Positions 1 through 8,674 of a DNA stretch of 64,000 nucleotides are shown piece after piece. The DNA lies in assembly GCF_051380875.1 (NCBI RefSeq), contig NZ_JBNYXW010000012.1:62001-126000 (forward strand). The letters run 5' to 3'. The notes under the pieces are model-generated. The model did no database searches, was not told the DNA's origin, and was given only the letters and a program-made list of their open reading frames with translations. Made by a program: the position numbers and the translations under genes. This DNA comes from Janthinobacterium sp051380875 (GTDB lineage: Bacteria > Pseudomonadota > Gammaproteobacteria > Burkholderiales > Burkholderiaceae_D). The stretch's first letter is position 1; each line of letters opens with the position of its first letter.

Positions 1-990
1 CCGCAATCGGCCGAACGCATCTATGTCGTCAGTGGCCATTACGACTCGCGCGCCACCGATGTGATGGATGCGCAGGGCGACGCGCCCGGCGCCAACGACG
101 ATGCATCGGGCACGGCGGCCGTGATCGAGATGGCGTGCGTGATGGCGCGCCACCAGTTCGATGCCACCCTGGTCTTCATGGCGGTGGCGGCCGAGGAGCA
201 GGGCTTGCTCGGTTCCGGCCACTGGGCGCAACAGGCCAAGCTGAAAAAACTTAACATTGCCGGCATGCTCAACAACGACATCATCGGCAGTTCGCGCGCC
301 GACGACGGCACGGTCGATGGCGGCCAGGTGCGCCTGTTTGCCGAGGGCATACCGGCGGTGAAGGAAATGAGCGACGGCGTGCGCGCCTTGGTGGCGACGG
401 GCGGCGAAAACGATTCGATTTCGCGCCAGCTGGCACGCCATGTCAAGCAGGTGGGCGAGCGCTATGTGCCGGGTTTTAAAGTCAACGTGATCCAGCGCGC
501 CGACCGCTACCTGCGCGGCGGCGACCACATGCCGTTCCTGGCGCAGGGCTATGCGGCGCTGCGCTTCACGGAGCCGAATGAGGATTTTTCCCATCAGCAC
601 CAGGATGTGCGCGTGGAAAACGGTGTGCAATATGGCGACTTGCCGCAATTCGTCGACTACGACTACGTGGCCAAAGTGGCGCGCGTGAATGCGGCGGCGC
701 TGGCTACGCTGGCCCTGGCGCCGGCCGCGCCCGGCGGCGTGCAGGTGCGAACGGCCAAGCTGGAAAACGCCACCACGCTGCAGTGGCAGCCAAACCTGGA
801 GCCGGACCTGGCCGGCTACCGCATCGTCTGGCGCGCCACCACGGCTGACCAGTGGCAGGGCGCGCTGGAGGTGGGCAATGTCACGCAGGCCAGGTTGAAA
901 TTGTCGAAAGACAACTATTTCTTCGGTGTCCAGGCCATCGACAAGGATGGCAATGTCAGCGTGGCAACTTACCCGACGCCCTTGCGTTAA
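1..990 (+). CDS. M28 family metallopeptidase with C-terminal fibronectin-like domain (5' partial)
   Basis: The reading frame is open from base 1, so the start and any signal peptide lie outside the window. The visible 329 residues begin inside the peptidase core with GHYDS, then GANDDASGTA and AAEEQGLLGS, and later GDHMPF. These are the zinc-ligand and catalytic blocks of family M28 aminopeptidases (two-zinc exopeptidases, often secreted). The last 80 or so residues (from about VQVRTAKLENATTLQW) look like a fibronectin type III-like module, which is common at the C-terminus of secreted M28 enzymes. A GTG/ATG pair at 61-66 is internal to the conserved core and is not the start. The stop at 988-990 directly abuts the stop of the convergent fragment on the minus strand. 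The family call is firm; substrate is unknown. Confidence 0.88.
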   Translation, partial: PQSAERIYVVSGHYDSRATDVMDAQGDAPGANDDASGTAAVIEMACVMARHQFDATLVFMAVAAEEQGLLGSGHWAQQAKLKKLNIAGMLNNDIIGSSRADDGTVDGGQVRLFAEGIPAVKEMSDGVRALVATGGENDSISRQLARHVKQVGERYVPGFKVNVIQRADRYLRGGDHMPFLAQGYAALRFTEPNEDFSHQHQDVRVENGVQYGDLPQFVDYDYVAKVARVNAAALATLALAPAAPGGVQVRTAKLENATTLQWQPNLEPDLAGYRIVWRATTADQWQGALEVGNVTQARLKLSKDNYFFGVQAIDKDGNVSVATYPTPLR

Positions 991-1296
991 TCAGGCGCCG
1001 GCCGGCAGGCGCGCCAGTTCGCTGAGTGGCGAAGTCTTGCCCAGGCCTTCATGGCGGCTGATGGCGACCTTGCCGGACAGAATCACCAGCATACCGAAGT
1101 CGCTGCTGCCCGCCTGAAACATGCTGGCGCCATCCGCATGATGGGCGTGGTGGCCGATGCGCTCCAGGCGGCGCAGTTCGGCCGCGCTGAAAACGGGCCA
1201 GATCGGGTGCCGGCGGTTGGCCAGGTCCATGGCCGGTACTTGCACGGCGTCGTCGGTAGTGCTTTCGGGGATGAATTCTGGAGGGGCGTTGGCCAT
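991..1296 (-). pseudogene. Truncated cyclic-nucleotide-binding domain protein (probable thioredoxin-reductase-type remnant)
   Basis: The 101-residue product matches the N-terminal part of a cNMP-binding (CRP-like) fold: a FSAAELRRLERIG helix, a FQAGSSDFGMLVILSGKVAI beta-roll strand, then RHEGLGK. In known families this N-terminus is usually fused to an FAD-dependent thioredoxin reductase-like domain, giving proteins of roughly 550 residues. Here the frame stops just after the first strands of the roll, before the phosphate-binding cassette, and no reductase sequence follows because the stop abuts the M28 gene. I read it as a remnant left by a deletion or rearrangement at about position 990. 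It could still be expressed as a short protein, but the fold would be incomplete. Confidence 0.6.
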
Positions 1297-1542
1297 GGCT
1301 AATCCATTGATTGAATAAGCAAATTACTAAAATAACTAAAATCACGAGTCTAGCGCATGCGCGCGCGAGGCGTGAAAAAACCGCATGCGCACGCCCTTGC
1401 AGGGTAGCAAGCCAGCTGCCATGCGGCTTGGCAGAGGGGCGTCGTGCGCGCCAGGGCGCTGCCGGAGGCGCAGCTTTAGCCATACGCCTGAAGGCATCTC
1501 ATATTAGAATGGGTCTTTGTTGAAATCACTCAAACAGACACG

Positions 1543-2445
1543 ATGGCTTACAAGACACTGGAAGATACGATAGGCAATACCCCGCTGGTGCAGCTGACGC
1601 GCTTGCCGGGCGCCGATGCGATTGCACGCAACAATGTCATCCTCGGCAAGCTGGAGGGCAACAACCCGGCCGGCTCCGTGAAAGACCGCGCCGCGATGTC
1701 CATGCTCAAGCGCGCTGAAGAGCGCGGCGTCATCAAGCCGGGCGACACCCTGATCGAAGCGACCAGCGGCAATACGGGCATCGCGCTGGCCATGGCCGCC
1801 GCCTTGCGCGGCTACAAGATGCTGCTCTTGATGCCGGACAACCTCAGCGTGGAGCGCCGCCAGAGCATGGCCGCCTACGGCGCCGATATCTTGCTGACGC
1901 CGAAGACGGGTGGCATGGAATATGCGCGCGACTTGGCCGAGCAGATGCAGAAAGATGGCCGTGGCATCATCCTCGACCAGTTCGCCAACGAAGACAATTC
2001 ACGCGCCCACTATGAAAGCACGGGTCCGGAAATCTGGCGCGATACTAATGGACAAGTCACGCACTTCGTCAGTGCCATGGGCACGACGGGCACCATCATG
2101 GGCGTGTCGCGCTATTTGAAAGAGCAAAATCGCGCCATCCAGATCATCGGCGCGCAACCCGAGGAAGGTTCGCAGATTCCCGGCATCCGCAAATGGCCGG
2201 AAGCCTACTTGCCGAAAATCTACGACAAGAGCCGCGTCGACCAAGTCGAGTATGTGAGCCAGGGCGTGGCCGAGCGCATGGCGCGCAGCCTGGCTGCGGA
2301 AGAGGGCTTGTTCTGCGGCATCTCGGCTGCCGGCGCCTGCGAAATCGCGCTGCGCATCTCGCAGACGGTGGAAAACGCGACGATCGTGTTTGTCGTGTGC
2401 GACCGCGGCGACCGTTACCTGTCGACAGGTGTTTTTCCTGCCTGA
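1543..2445 (+). CDS. cysM: Cysteine synthase B (O-acetylserine sulfhydrylase)
   Basis: PLP-dependent enzyme of the fold-type II beta family that makes cysteine from O-acetylserine and sulfide (the CysM isozyme can also use thiosulfate). The 300-residue length is typical of CysM. NPAGSVKDRAAM contains the PLP-binding lysine (Lys47), TSGNTG is the substrate-binding loop, and MGTTGTIMG is the phosphate-cradling glycine loop. The N-terminus DTIGNTPLVQL is standard for the family. The start ATG at 1543 follows about 245 bp of non-coding sequence. It stands alone, with no sulfate-assimilation genes beside it. CysM rather than CysK is inferred from length and motif style. Confidence 0.93.
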   Translation: MAYKTLEDTIGNTPLVQLTRLPGADAIARNNVILGKLEGNNPAGSVKDRAAMSMLKRAEERGVIKPGDTLIEATSGNTGIALAMAAALRGYKMLLLMPDNLSVERRQSMAAYGADILLTPKTGGMEYARDLAEQMQKDGRGIILDQFANEDNSRAHYESTGPEIWRDTNGQVTHFVSAMGTTGTIMGVSRYLKEQNRAIQIIGAQPEEGSQIPGIRKWPEAYLPKIYDKSRVDQVEYVSQGVAERMARSLAAEEGLFCGISAAGACEIALRISQTVENATIVFVVCDRGDRYLSTGVFPA

Positions 2446-2550
2446 TTGTTCAATTTAAAATGGAAATTCGGGTCGGCCAGAACGGCCTGAGAAGTACGGG
2501 AAATACCCCCTCCCCATGGCGGGGAGGGAAAACCTGCAACATTGGCAGGA

Positions 2551-2883
2551 TCAGCCTTGTGTCGTTTCGCCTTCTTTTGGCTTGAATTGCTTGTCGCTGA
2601 TGCGGAATTTGTTGCGACGGTCACCCATCAGGTAACGCAGGTCACGGATGCTCAGGTCGCTCACTTCGTGCATGCGGATCAACAGCGATGCGCCTACTGG
2701 CAGGCGGTGATGGCGGATTTTGCTGATGACCGGTGGCGCCACTTCCAGCGCGCGGGACAGGGCTGCATCGTTTTTCAGACGCAGGTTTTCGATCAGGGTA
2801 TCGAGCAATCTGTTTGGATTGTACTGAAGCAGATCGTCGGAGTCCGAATCGCTGTTCATATCAATGCCGACTTGGTTTGTCAT
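2551..2883 (-). CDS. Small predicted HTH (XRE/Cro-like) protein
   Basis: 110-residue protein. The central part (NDAALSRALEVAPPVISKIR) has the spacing of a Cro/XRE-type helix-turn-helix, with helix 2 at ALSRALEV and a recognition helix at PVISKIRHHR. A predicted helix, RDLRYLMGDRR, follows. The N-terminus is acidic (NSDSDSDD) and the C-terminus is basic. I take the ATG at 2883 as start because an AAGGA lies about 11 nt upstream; an in-frame start 11 codons earlier has no visible ribosome site. The gene is monocistronic, with a long AT-rich upstream region. Role unknown. A DNA-binding function is inferred from the motif only. Confidence 0.7.
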   Translation of the reverse strand: MTNQVGIDMNSDSDSDDLLQYNPNRLLDTLIENLRLKNDAALSRALEVAPPVISKIRHHRLPVGASLLIRMHEVSDLSIRDLRYLMGDRRNKFRISDKQFKPKEGETTQG

Positions 2884-3320
2884 GATGTTATTGTTCCTTC
2901 TGTAGTTGCACTGCAAAGTAAAAACACTCGGAGCTCGCTCTTGCTGCGTTCATGTTCATTCTTTACTAAAAGGAACAAATTCACACACGGTACGATCCGG
3001 GGTACAGTTTTTCATAATATATACACAATTGTACAACAGGATTTAATTTCAGGCTGGAAAGGCCTGTAATCTTGCTTTGTACAGAATCAGCGTTGTCTTG
3101 TTGCAACACCTATTTATTCTTTATTATGCTCCATGATAGAACAAAAATTGTACTTTGACAAAAGTTAAGTATAAGACCACACTGTATCCCGTGCCGCACA
3201 ACAGGCTGGCGAGCGAGGCTGGCACGATGTTATCGACTCCACCATAGACCGGTTTGCGGGCCGCTTCAACATCGCTTACGCTTTCTTACAAGTAATATTC
3301 CTACTTTACCCTGACTTCAG
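2884..3320. other. AT-rich gene-free interval
   Basis: These 437 bases separate the start of the small HTH gene from the stop of the lytic transglycosylase gene; both neighbours are on the minus strand. The stretch is clearly more AT-rich than its surroundings and should contain the promoter of the HTH gene. A short CAGGC/GCCTG inverted repeat lies near 3051-3067. I see no open reading frame with codon use like the neighbours, no RNA gene and no convincing terminator. Confidence 0.5.
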
Positions 3321-4499
3321 TTAGCGTGCGCGCACTTGACTGATGGCCTTGCCCAAGTCGATGACTGACATGGCATAAAAATAACTTCTATTGTACTGAG
3401 TTATAGCAAAGAAGTTGTTGCTTGCCAAGCTATACTCGGTTGCTTCTGACCCATTTTGCAGGTCGATCAAGCCAAACAGCATATTTGGTGGTGGCGCCAC
3501 GACGACGCTGACGCCGGCCGCCTGTAGCTCTTCGAGCTGGTATTTGGCCTGCAAGCCCTGGCCGATGAATTTTTCCCAGGCGTGGTTGGCCGACACCGTC
3601 ACCGGATACACGCTGATGGCCGGATCATCGCGCCGCCAGCCGTGCTCGACCAGAAAATGCGCCACGCTGCCGATGGCGTCGGTCGTGGAATTGCGCAGGT
3701 CGATGTGGCTATCGCCATCGAAGTCCACCGCATAGTTCATGATGCTGCTGGGCATGAACTGGGGCAGGCCGATGGCGCCCGCATACGAGCCGAGCAAGGT
3801 CAGCGGATCGATGCCATCCTTGCGCGCGAACAGCAGAGCGCTTTCCAGTTCGCCCTTGAAGAACGCCATGCGCGCGGCGCGGGTCGGGCTTTCCGGATAG
3901 GAAAACGCCAGGGTCGTCAGCGCGTCGAGTACGCGGAAGCGTCCCGTGTTGCGCCCGTACACGGTTTCCACGCCGATGATGCCGACGATGATCTCGGCCG
4001 GCACGCCATATTCGCGTTCCGCGCGTGCCAGTGCTTCGGCGTTCTCATCCCAGAATTTCACGCCCGCATTGATGCGCACCGGTTCGATGAAGCGGGCGCT
4101 GTAGGCTTGCCAATTCTTCGGCTTGCCCGGTGGCGCCGGTTTCATCAGTTGCACCGTCGACTCCACGTAGCGCACCTTGCCGATCAATGTGTCGAGCCCG
4201 GCACGGTCAAAGCCATGCTTGGCGGACATCTCGTCGAGAAAGGCACGCACTTCTTTCCAGTTGGCATAGTCGACAAACTCGCCTTCGAAGTCGAATTTCG
4301 CGGGCGCTTTCTTCGCCGCCACTTTGGTGGCGGCCTTTTTGACGGGCTGGGCCTTGGCTGCACGCACGGCACGGGCGCGATCGGCCGCCGAAATGTGCTG
4401 GTTTTCGGCGGCCTGCACGCTTGCCAGGCACAGGGGAAGGGAGAGCAGCAATGACAGGGCGGGGTATTTGATCGGTAGCAAGGAGCGTCTCATCGGCAT
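3321..4499 (-). CDS. mltB: Lytic murein transglycosylase B family
   Basis: 392-residue exported peptidoglycan hydrolase that cleaves the MurNAc-GlcNAc bond with formation of 1,6-anhydroMurNAc. A basic N-terminus is followed by a hydrophobic signal (LSLLLSLPLCLASVQA), then a Lys/Ala-rich linker (about 45-70). The catalytic domain contains VGIIGVETVYGRNTGRFRVLDALTTLAF, whose Glu is the expected acid catalyst, and the slt-type block GSYAGAIGLPQFMPSSIMNYAVDFDGDSHIDL. There is no lipobox cysteine directly after the signal, so the protein may be periplasmic rather than a lipoprotein. It is monocistronic and divergent from the deacetylase gene. Confidence 0.92.
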   Translation of the reverse strand: MPMRRSLLPIKYPALSLLLSLPLCLASVQAAENQHISAADRARAVRAAKAQPVKKAATKVAAKKAPAKFDFEGEFVDYANWKEVRAFLDEMSAKHGFDRAGLDTLIGKVRYVESTVQLMKPAPPGKPKNWQAYSARFIEPVRINAGVKFWDENAEALARAEREYGVPAEIIVGIIGVETVYGRNTGRFRVLDALTTLAFSYPESPTRAARMAFFKGELESALLFARKDGIDPLTLLGSYAGAIGLPQFMPSSIMNYAVDFDGDSHIDLRNSTTDAIGSVAHFLVEHGWRRDDPAISVYPVTVSANHAWEKFIGQGLQAKYQLEELQAAGVSVVVAPPPNMLFGLIDLQNGSEATEYSLASNNFFAITQYNRSYFYAMSVIDLGKAISQVRAR

Positions 4500-4832
4500 T
4501 GGGTTAGCAGGCGGCGCAAGCTGCGCCGCGCGCGGAGTTGTTCGTCTGGGCTGGCATTACCATACTTCATCGCGGCAAAGATTGCCAGAAAGCCAGCGAT
4601 GGCGGCGTGCGCCTCGGGCTATTTAATTTACAATCGCTTTGGCCAGGTCAAAGCACGCCGCCCGCCAGTGCCGCGCGCGTGGTAGATTAGTGTTGCAGCA
4701 AGGGCGGCACAGACCAGCCAATGATTTTATGCGAGAACGCGCCAGGCAGGCAGCAATACCATGCAGTGTTCCCGGTATGCGTTCCCAGTATGGACAGAGT
4801 GTGGACAGAGACAGAGGTAACCAGTACAGCGC
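4500..4832. other. Divergent promoter interval with short perfect hairpin
   Basis: This 333-base interval lies between mltB (leftward) and the deacetylase gene (rightward) and should hold both promoters. Near the mltB start there is a perfect 8-bp inverted repeat, GCGGCGCA (4511-4518) and TGCGCCGC (4522-4529), with a 3-nt loop. It would fold in the mltB leader, with its near edge 12 bases upstream of the start codon. I see no other structure. Confidence 0.45.
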
Positions 4833-5759
4833 ATGAGCACAGCCATTTACACCCACCCCGATTGCCAGCGCCACGAAATGGGCGATTGGCACCCCGAATC
4901 GCCTGCCCGCTTGCAGGCCATCAATGATCAACTGATCCTCGCGCACATCAGCGACCTGGTCGAGCACCGCGACGGCGTGCGCGCGCAATTGTCCGATATC
5001 GAGCGCAACCACAGCGCCACGGCCATCGGCCTGGTGCGCGACAATGTGCCGCCGGCCGGTGATTATTACCCGCTCGACGGCGATACCCTGCTCAATGCGC
5101 ACAGCTACAATGCGGCGCTGGCCGCCGCCGGTTCGGCCGTAGCGGCCACCGACGCCGTCATCGATGGCGAGATCAGCAACGCCTTTTGCGCTATCCGTCC
5201 ACCCGGCCACCATGCGCGGCCGAGCGAACCGATGGGTTTCTGCCTGTTCAACAATGTCGCCATTGCCGCCAAGCATGCGCTCGACGTGCGCGGGCTGGAG
5301 CGCGTCGCCATCGTCGACTTTGATGTACATCATGGCAATGGCACGGCCGAATCGGTGGCGAACGACCCGCGCATCCTGATGGTCAGTTTCTTCCAGCATC
5401 CGTTTTACCCGTACAGCGATGTGGAATCCTACACGGACACGCGCGTCAACGTGCCCGTGCCGGCGCGCTCGAAAGGCGACGCCGTGCGCCAGCTGGTGCT
5501 CGACCACTGGCTGCCCGCGCTGCACCGCCACCAGCCGCAGATGATTTTTATCTCCGCCGGTTTCGATGCCCACCGCGAAGATGATGTCGGTGGCATGGGC
5601 CTGGTCGAGGCCGACTACAGCTGGATGACGCAGCAGATGATGGCGGTCGCCAGCCAGTACGGCAAGGGCCGCATCGTCAGCTGCCTGGAAGGGGGCTACA
5701 ACCTGTCCTCCCTGGGCCGCAGCGTGGCGGCGCATGTCAAGGCGCTGGCGGAGCTGTAA
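4833..5759 (+). CDS. Histone deacetylase family protein (AcuC/HDAC-like)
   Basis: 308-residue zinc hydrolase of the arginase/deacetylase fold. RPPGHHARPSEPMGFCLFNN contains the paired catalytic histidines, VDFDVHHGNG contains the zinc-binding Asp and His, and ISAGFDAHREDDVGG the second zinc Asp. The final EGGYN motif carries the glycine-rich loop near the substrate tunnel. Bacterial members act on acetylated polyamines, short-chain acyl-lysines or acetoin-pathway proteins, and sequence alone does not separate these. The gene ends four bases before the end of the convergent hypothetical gene, so the two transcripts must overlap. Confidence 0.9.
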   Translation: MSTAIYTHPDCQRHEMGDWHPESPARLQAINDQLILAHISDLVEHRDGVRAQLSDIERNHSATAIGLVRDNVPPAGDYYPLDGDTLLNAHSYNAALAAAGSAVAATDAVIDGEISNAFCAIRPPGHHARPSEPMGFCLFNNVAIAAKHALDVRGLERVAIVDFDVHHGNGTAESVANDPRILMVSFFQHPFYPYSDVESYTDTRVNVPVPARSKGDAVRQLVLDHWLPALHRHQPQMIFISAGFDAHREDDVGGMGLVEADYSWMTQQMMAVASQYGKGRIVSCLEGGYNLSSLGRSVAAHVKALAEL

Positions 5760-5762
5760 AGT

Positions 5763-6560
5763 TTAATTAAAACAAGGGCAGGCGGCTGCCAGAATTGGGA
5801 CTGCCGTGGCGATGCTGCTGTCGCCGGCGTAGGTCAAGGTCAGCAGGGTATCGTCGTCCCAGCTCTGGTCATGCAGGGGCGGCACGTAGCGCTGCAGGTC
5901 TTGCGTGACGCGGATGTCCATCGTGCGCTCGCCCGAGCGCGCCTGCACGGCCAGCAGCTTGCGCAGCACGGGAAACGGCACGTGGATCAGCGAGGAGTGG
6001 CAGGGCCCACCGGCCATGCGAAACAGGTTGCGCCGGACAAAGGACAACTCGTCCTGCTCCACGGCCCAGCGGATTTCGCATTCCAGGCGCAGGTCGCCCA
6101 GGCGGCGCACATTGGCCGGCAGGCCGGGCGTATGGATGTCGGCTCGCCAGCGCACGGTGTCGCGTTTCTTGTTGCTGACCAGGTCGGCATTGGCATCGTA
6201 GGCCGCCTTGTCGCGCGCCAGGGTGAAGCTGCCGTTGGCGGCCAGCGGGATGGGAATCGACAGGTTGTCGGCCGACAGGTGCAAGGTTACGCCATCGAGC
6301 TTGCCGGTGGGCGTGGCGGGAATGAGCATGAAGCGCAGCGGCGCGTTGGGTGCCAGGCGCTGGTGGTCGGCATACGCGTCGACGCCCTTGAGCATGGTGC
6401 GGTAGGGGCGCAGGTCGGGGTCGCGCGTACTTTGCACATCGACAATCTGCTGCATTTCCTGGTGCGCCGTGTCGCCAGGCGCTGCCGGCTGGGCCAAGGC
6501 GTGGGCCGGGAGCAGGCAGGCGGCGAGAGTGGCGAAGAGGAACAGGTGGGAAAAGGACAT
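5763..6560 (-). CDS. Exported hypothetical protein
   Basis: 265 residues with a clear Sec signal peptide (FLFATLAACLLPAHALAQ, cleavage probably after ALA). The mature part is predicted to be mainly beta-structured, with segments such as LRFMLIPATPTGKLDGVTLHL and SFTLARDKAAYDAN, and holds a few cysteines including CPCF at the extreme C-terminus. No known domain was recognised. It is probably periplasmic. It is flanked by a convergent deacetylase gene and a divergent GTPase gene, so it appears to be a single-gene transcript. Confidence 0.7.
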   Translation of the reverse strand: MSFSHLFLFATLAACLLPAHALAQPAAPGDTAHQEMQQIVDVQSTRDPDLRPYRTMLKGVDAYADHQRLAPNAPLRFMLIPATPTGKLDGVTLHLSADNLSIPIPLAANGSFTLARDKAAYDANADLVSNKKRDTVRWRADIHTPGLPANVRRLGDLRLECEIRWAVEQDELSFVRRNLFRMAGGPCHSSLIHVPFPVLRKLLAVQARSGERTMDIRVTQDLQRYVPPLHDQSWDDDTLLTLTYAGDSSIATAVPILAAACPCFN

Positions 6561-6735
6561 GGGAAACGTGACAGCTTAAGTGCGTGGGGGATGAATATTA
6601 TCATTCAGGTAACTGCCAAATTATCACCAATTGTCTCGTTCGCGTCGCACGGCAGGCGTTAGCGGCAGAAAACGGGACGCTGTGGCGGCAACCACGTAAA
6701 ATAGCGGATTGACTGAACGATCTGAAAGCAAGAGC

Positions 6736-7683
6736 ATGGCGATACAATGGTACCCAGGACACATGAACGCGGCCCGCAAGAAAGCGGCCGAGACCATGGA
6801 GAACACCGATCTGGTGATTGAAGTGGTGGATGCGCGCCTGCCGGCAGCCAGCTGCAATCCCATGGTGGACGAGCTGCGCCTGTTCCGCCAGCGCCCCTGC
6901 CTGAAAATCCTCAACAAGATCGACCTGGCCGATCCGGCCGCGACAGCCGCCTGGGTGGCGTATTTCAATGCCCAGGAAGGCGTGACCGCGTACGCGATGA
7001 CGACCAAGAAGCCGGGCGACGTGGCGCGCATCCCGGAGCTGGCCAGGTCGCTGGCACCGCACCGTGGCGTACCGACGAAGCCGCTGCGCATCATGATCAT
7101 GGGCATCCCCAACGTGGGCAAGTCGACCCTGATGAATGCGCTGCTGAAAAAACGCGTGGCCAAGGTGGGCGATGAGCCGGCCGTGACAAAAATGCAGCAA
7201 AAGTTGTATCTGGATAAGAACACCATCCTGGTCGACACGCCCGGCATGCTGTGGCCGAAGATCGCCATCCCCAGCGATGGTCTGATGCTGGCGGCCAGCC
7301 ACGCCATCGGCTCGAACGCGCTGATCGAAGAAGAAGTGGCCGTCTTCCTGGCCGAGGAATTGCTCAAGCGCTATCCAGGCTTGCTGGCGGCCCGTTACGG
7401 CACCAAGGTCGATGAAGTCGACGCCATCGGCGTGGTCGAGGGCATCGCCGCCAAGCGCGGTTACCGTATCAAGGGCGGCGACTACGATTTCGAGAAGGCT
7501 TCGCACACCCTGCTGCTCGATTACCGCAGTGGCATCCTGGGGCGTATCTCGCTGGAAACGCCGGACACGCGCGCGGCCCTGCTGGCGCAGCACGCTGCCG
7601 AGATGGCGGAAAAAGCCGCCAAGGCGGCGGCGATTGCCGCCGAGAAGGCAAAGAATGCGGCGCGGGGCAAGCGCGGCACGTAA
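6736..7683 (+). CDS. ylqF: Ribosome biogenesis GTPase YlqF/RbgA
   Basis: 315-residue circularly permuted GTPase that assists late assembly of the large ribosomal subunit. The G motifs occur in permuted order: NKIDLADP (G4) first, then GIPNVGKSTLMNALL (G1/P-loop), and VDTPGMLWPK (G3). The N-terminal IQWYPGHMNAARK block is a family signature. I place the start at ATG 6736, so the protein begins MAIQWYPGHM as in the family; the upstream TTG would add nine unconserved residues. An Ala/Lys-rich tail (EKAAKAAAIAAEKAKNAARG) is probably disordered. A strong terminator follows. Confidence 0.93.
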   Translation: MAIQWYPGHMNAARKKAAETMENTDLVIEVVDARLPAASCNPMVDELRLFRQRPCLKILNKIDLADPAATAAWVAYFNAQEGVTAYAMTTKKPGDVARIPELARSLAPHRGVPTKPLRIMIMGIPNVGKSTLMNALLKKRVAKVGDEPAVTKMQQKLYLDKNTILVDTPGMLWPKIAIPSDGLMLAASHAIGSNALIEEEVAVFLAEELLKRYPGLLAARYGTKVDEVDAIGVVEGIAAKRGYRIKGGDYDFEKASHTLLLDYRSGILGRISLETPDTRAALLAQHAAEMAEKAAKAAAIAAEKAKNAARGKRGT

Positions 7684-7701
7684 ATCCAGACATTGCTCCT
7701 G

Positions 7702-7745
7702 AAAAAAGCGCCGCGACAGTTCACCCTGTCGCGGCGCTTTTTTTA
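7702..7745. terminator. Bidirectional Rho-independent terminator
   Basis: A perfect 12-bp inverted repeat, GCGCCGCGACAG (7708-7719) and CTGTCGCGGCGC (7726-7737), with a 6-nt loop, is flanked by an A-tract on the left and a T-tract on the right. It lies between the convergent ylqF and dioxygenase genes and can end both transcripts. The right arm and T-tract enter the last codons of the dioxygenase gene. Confidence 0.93.
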
Positions 7746-8561
7746 TGCTGCTGCAGCTTCGCCGAATCTAAAGCTGGTGACGGCCAGTGCTCCAAAGAAA
7801 TCTTCCTCATGGTACACCACCTGCGCCGTTTCCTGCTCGGCGGCGCCCAGCGCCACCATCAGCGGCAGCAGATGGTCTTCCTGCGGATGGGCCTGGCGCG
7901 CGCCCGGTGCCTGGTCCCAGGCCAGCAATTGTTCCAGGCGCTGCTGCGGTGGCAAGGCCATCGCCTGGCGCAGCCAGGCGTCGAACTGGTGCGAGGCGAC
8001 GGCGCCCGCCTGGCCGAACTGGCGCAGGTTATGGTAGCTGAGGCCGCTGCCGATGATCAGCACGCCTTGCCGGCGCAAGCCGGCCAGTGCGCGGCCCACC
8101 TCGACGTGCGTCAGCGGATCGTAGCCGTGTTTGAGCGACAGTTGCACCAGCGGCACGTCCGCCTGCGGGTAGATGGGGAACAGGGCGCTGAAGGTGCCGT
8201 GGTCAAAGCCCCGCTCATGGTCCAGGCGGGCCGGATGGCCGGCTGCGTCGAGCAGCTGCTTGACCTGCGCCGCCAGCGCTGGCGCACCGGGTGCCGGGTA
8301 CTGAATCTGATACGTGTGCGGCGGAAAGCCCGAGTAGTCGTAGATCATGCCCGGCTGCGGGCTGGCCGAGACGAGGAACTGCGGCCCTTCCCAGTGCGCC
8401 GTGACCACCAGCACGGCCGTTGGCCGCGTGCCGACCTGGCGCGGGATATCCTGCAGCGACGCTTCGAGCACGTCGTAGCGGTCGCCGAACTGCTCTTTCA
8501 TGAACGGCCAAGGACCGCCGCCGTGCGACAGAAAATAGGTGGGAAAGGTGTGCTCTTGCAT
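7743..8561 (-). CDS. LigB/DODA-type class III extradiol dioxygenase
   Basis: 272-residue member of the LigB superfamily of non-haem Fe(II)/Zn dioxygenases (the 4,5-DOPA dioxygenase-like YgiD group). The N-terminal FLSHGGGPWPFM supplies a conserved metal-binding His. VVTAHWEGP, LDHERGFDHGTFSALFPIYPQADVPLVQLSL and IIGSGLSYHNL are family blocks containing the other histidines. Members of this subgroup often have undefined physiological substrates. A LysR gene starts divergently about 110 bp away, which suggests local control. Confidence 0.85.
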   Translation of the reverse strand: MQEHTFPTYFLSHGGGPWPFMKEQFGDRYDVLEASLQDIPRQVGTRPTAVLVVTAHWEGPQFLVSASPQPGMIYDYSGFPPHTYQIQYPAPGAPALAAQVKQLLDAAGHPARLDHERGFDHGTFSALFPIYPQADVPLVQLSLKHGYDPLTHVEVGRALAGLRRQGVLIIGSGLSYHNLRQFGQAGAVASHQFDAWLRQAMALPPQQRLEQLLAWDQAPGARQAHPQEDHLLPLMVALGAAEQETAQVVYHEEDFFGALAVTSFRFGEAAAA

Positions 8562-8674
8562 GGCGGCTCCGGATAGGAATGGCTGATGATGGAATCATGA
8601 TAGTCATGTGCGGTGAGTTGATCAAGATCGGTATTATTGATATATCATTTCCATTTTGTTGATGATTGGATGCC

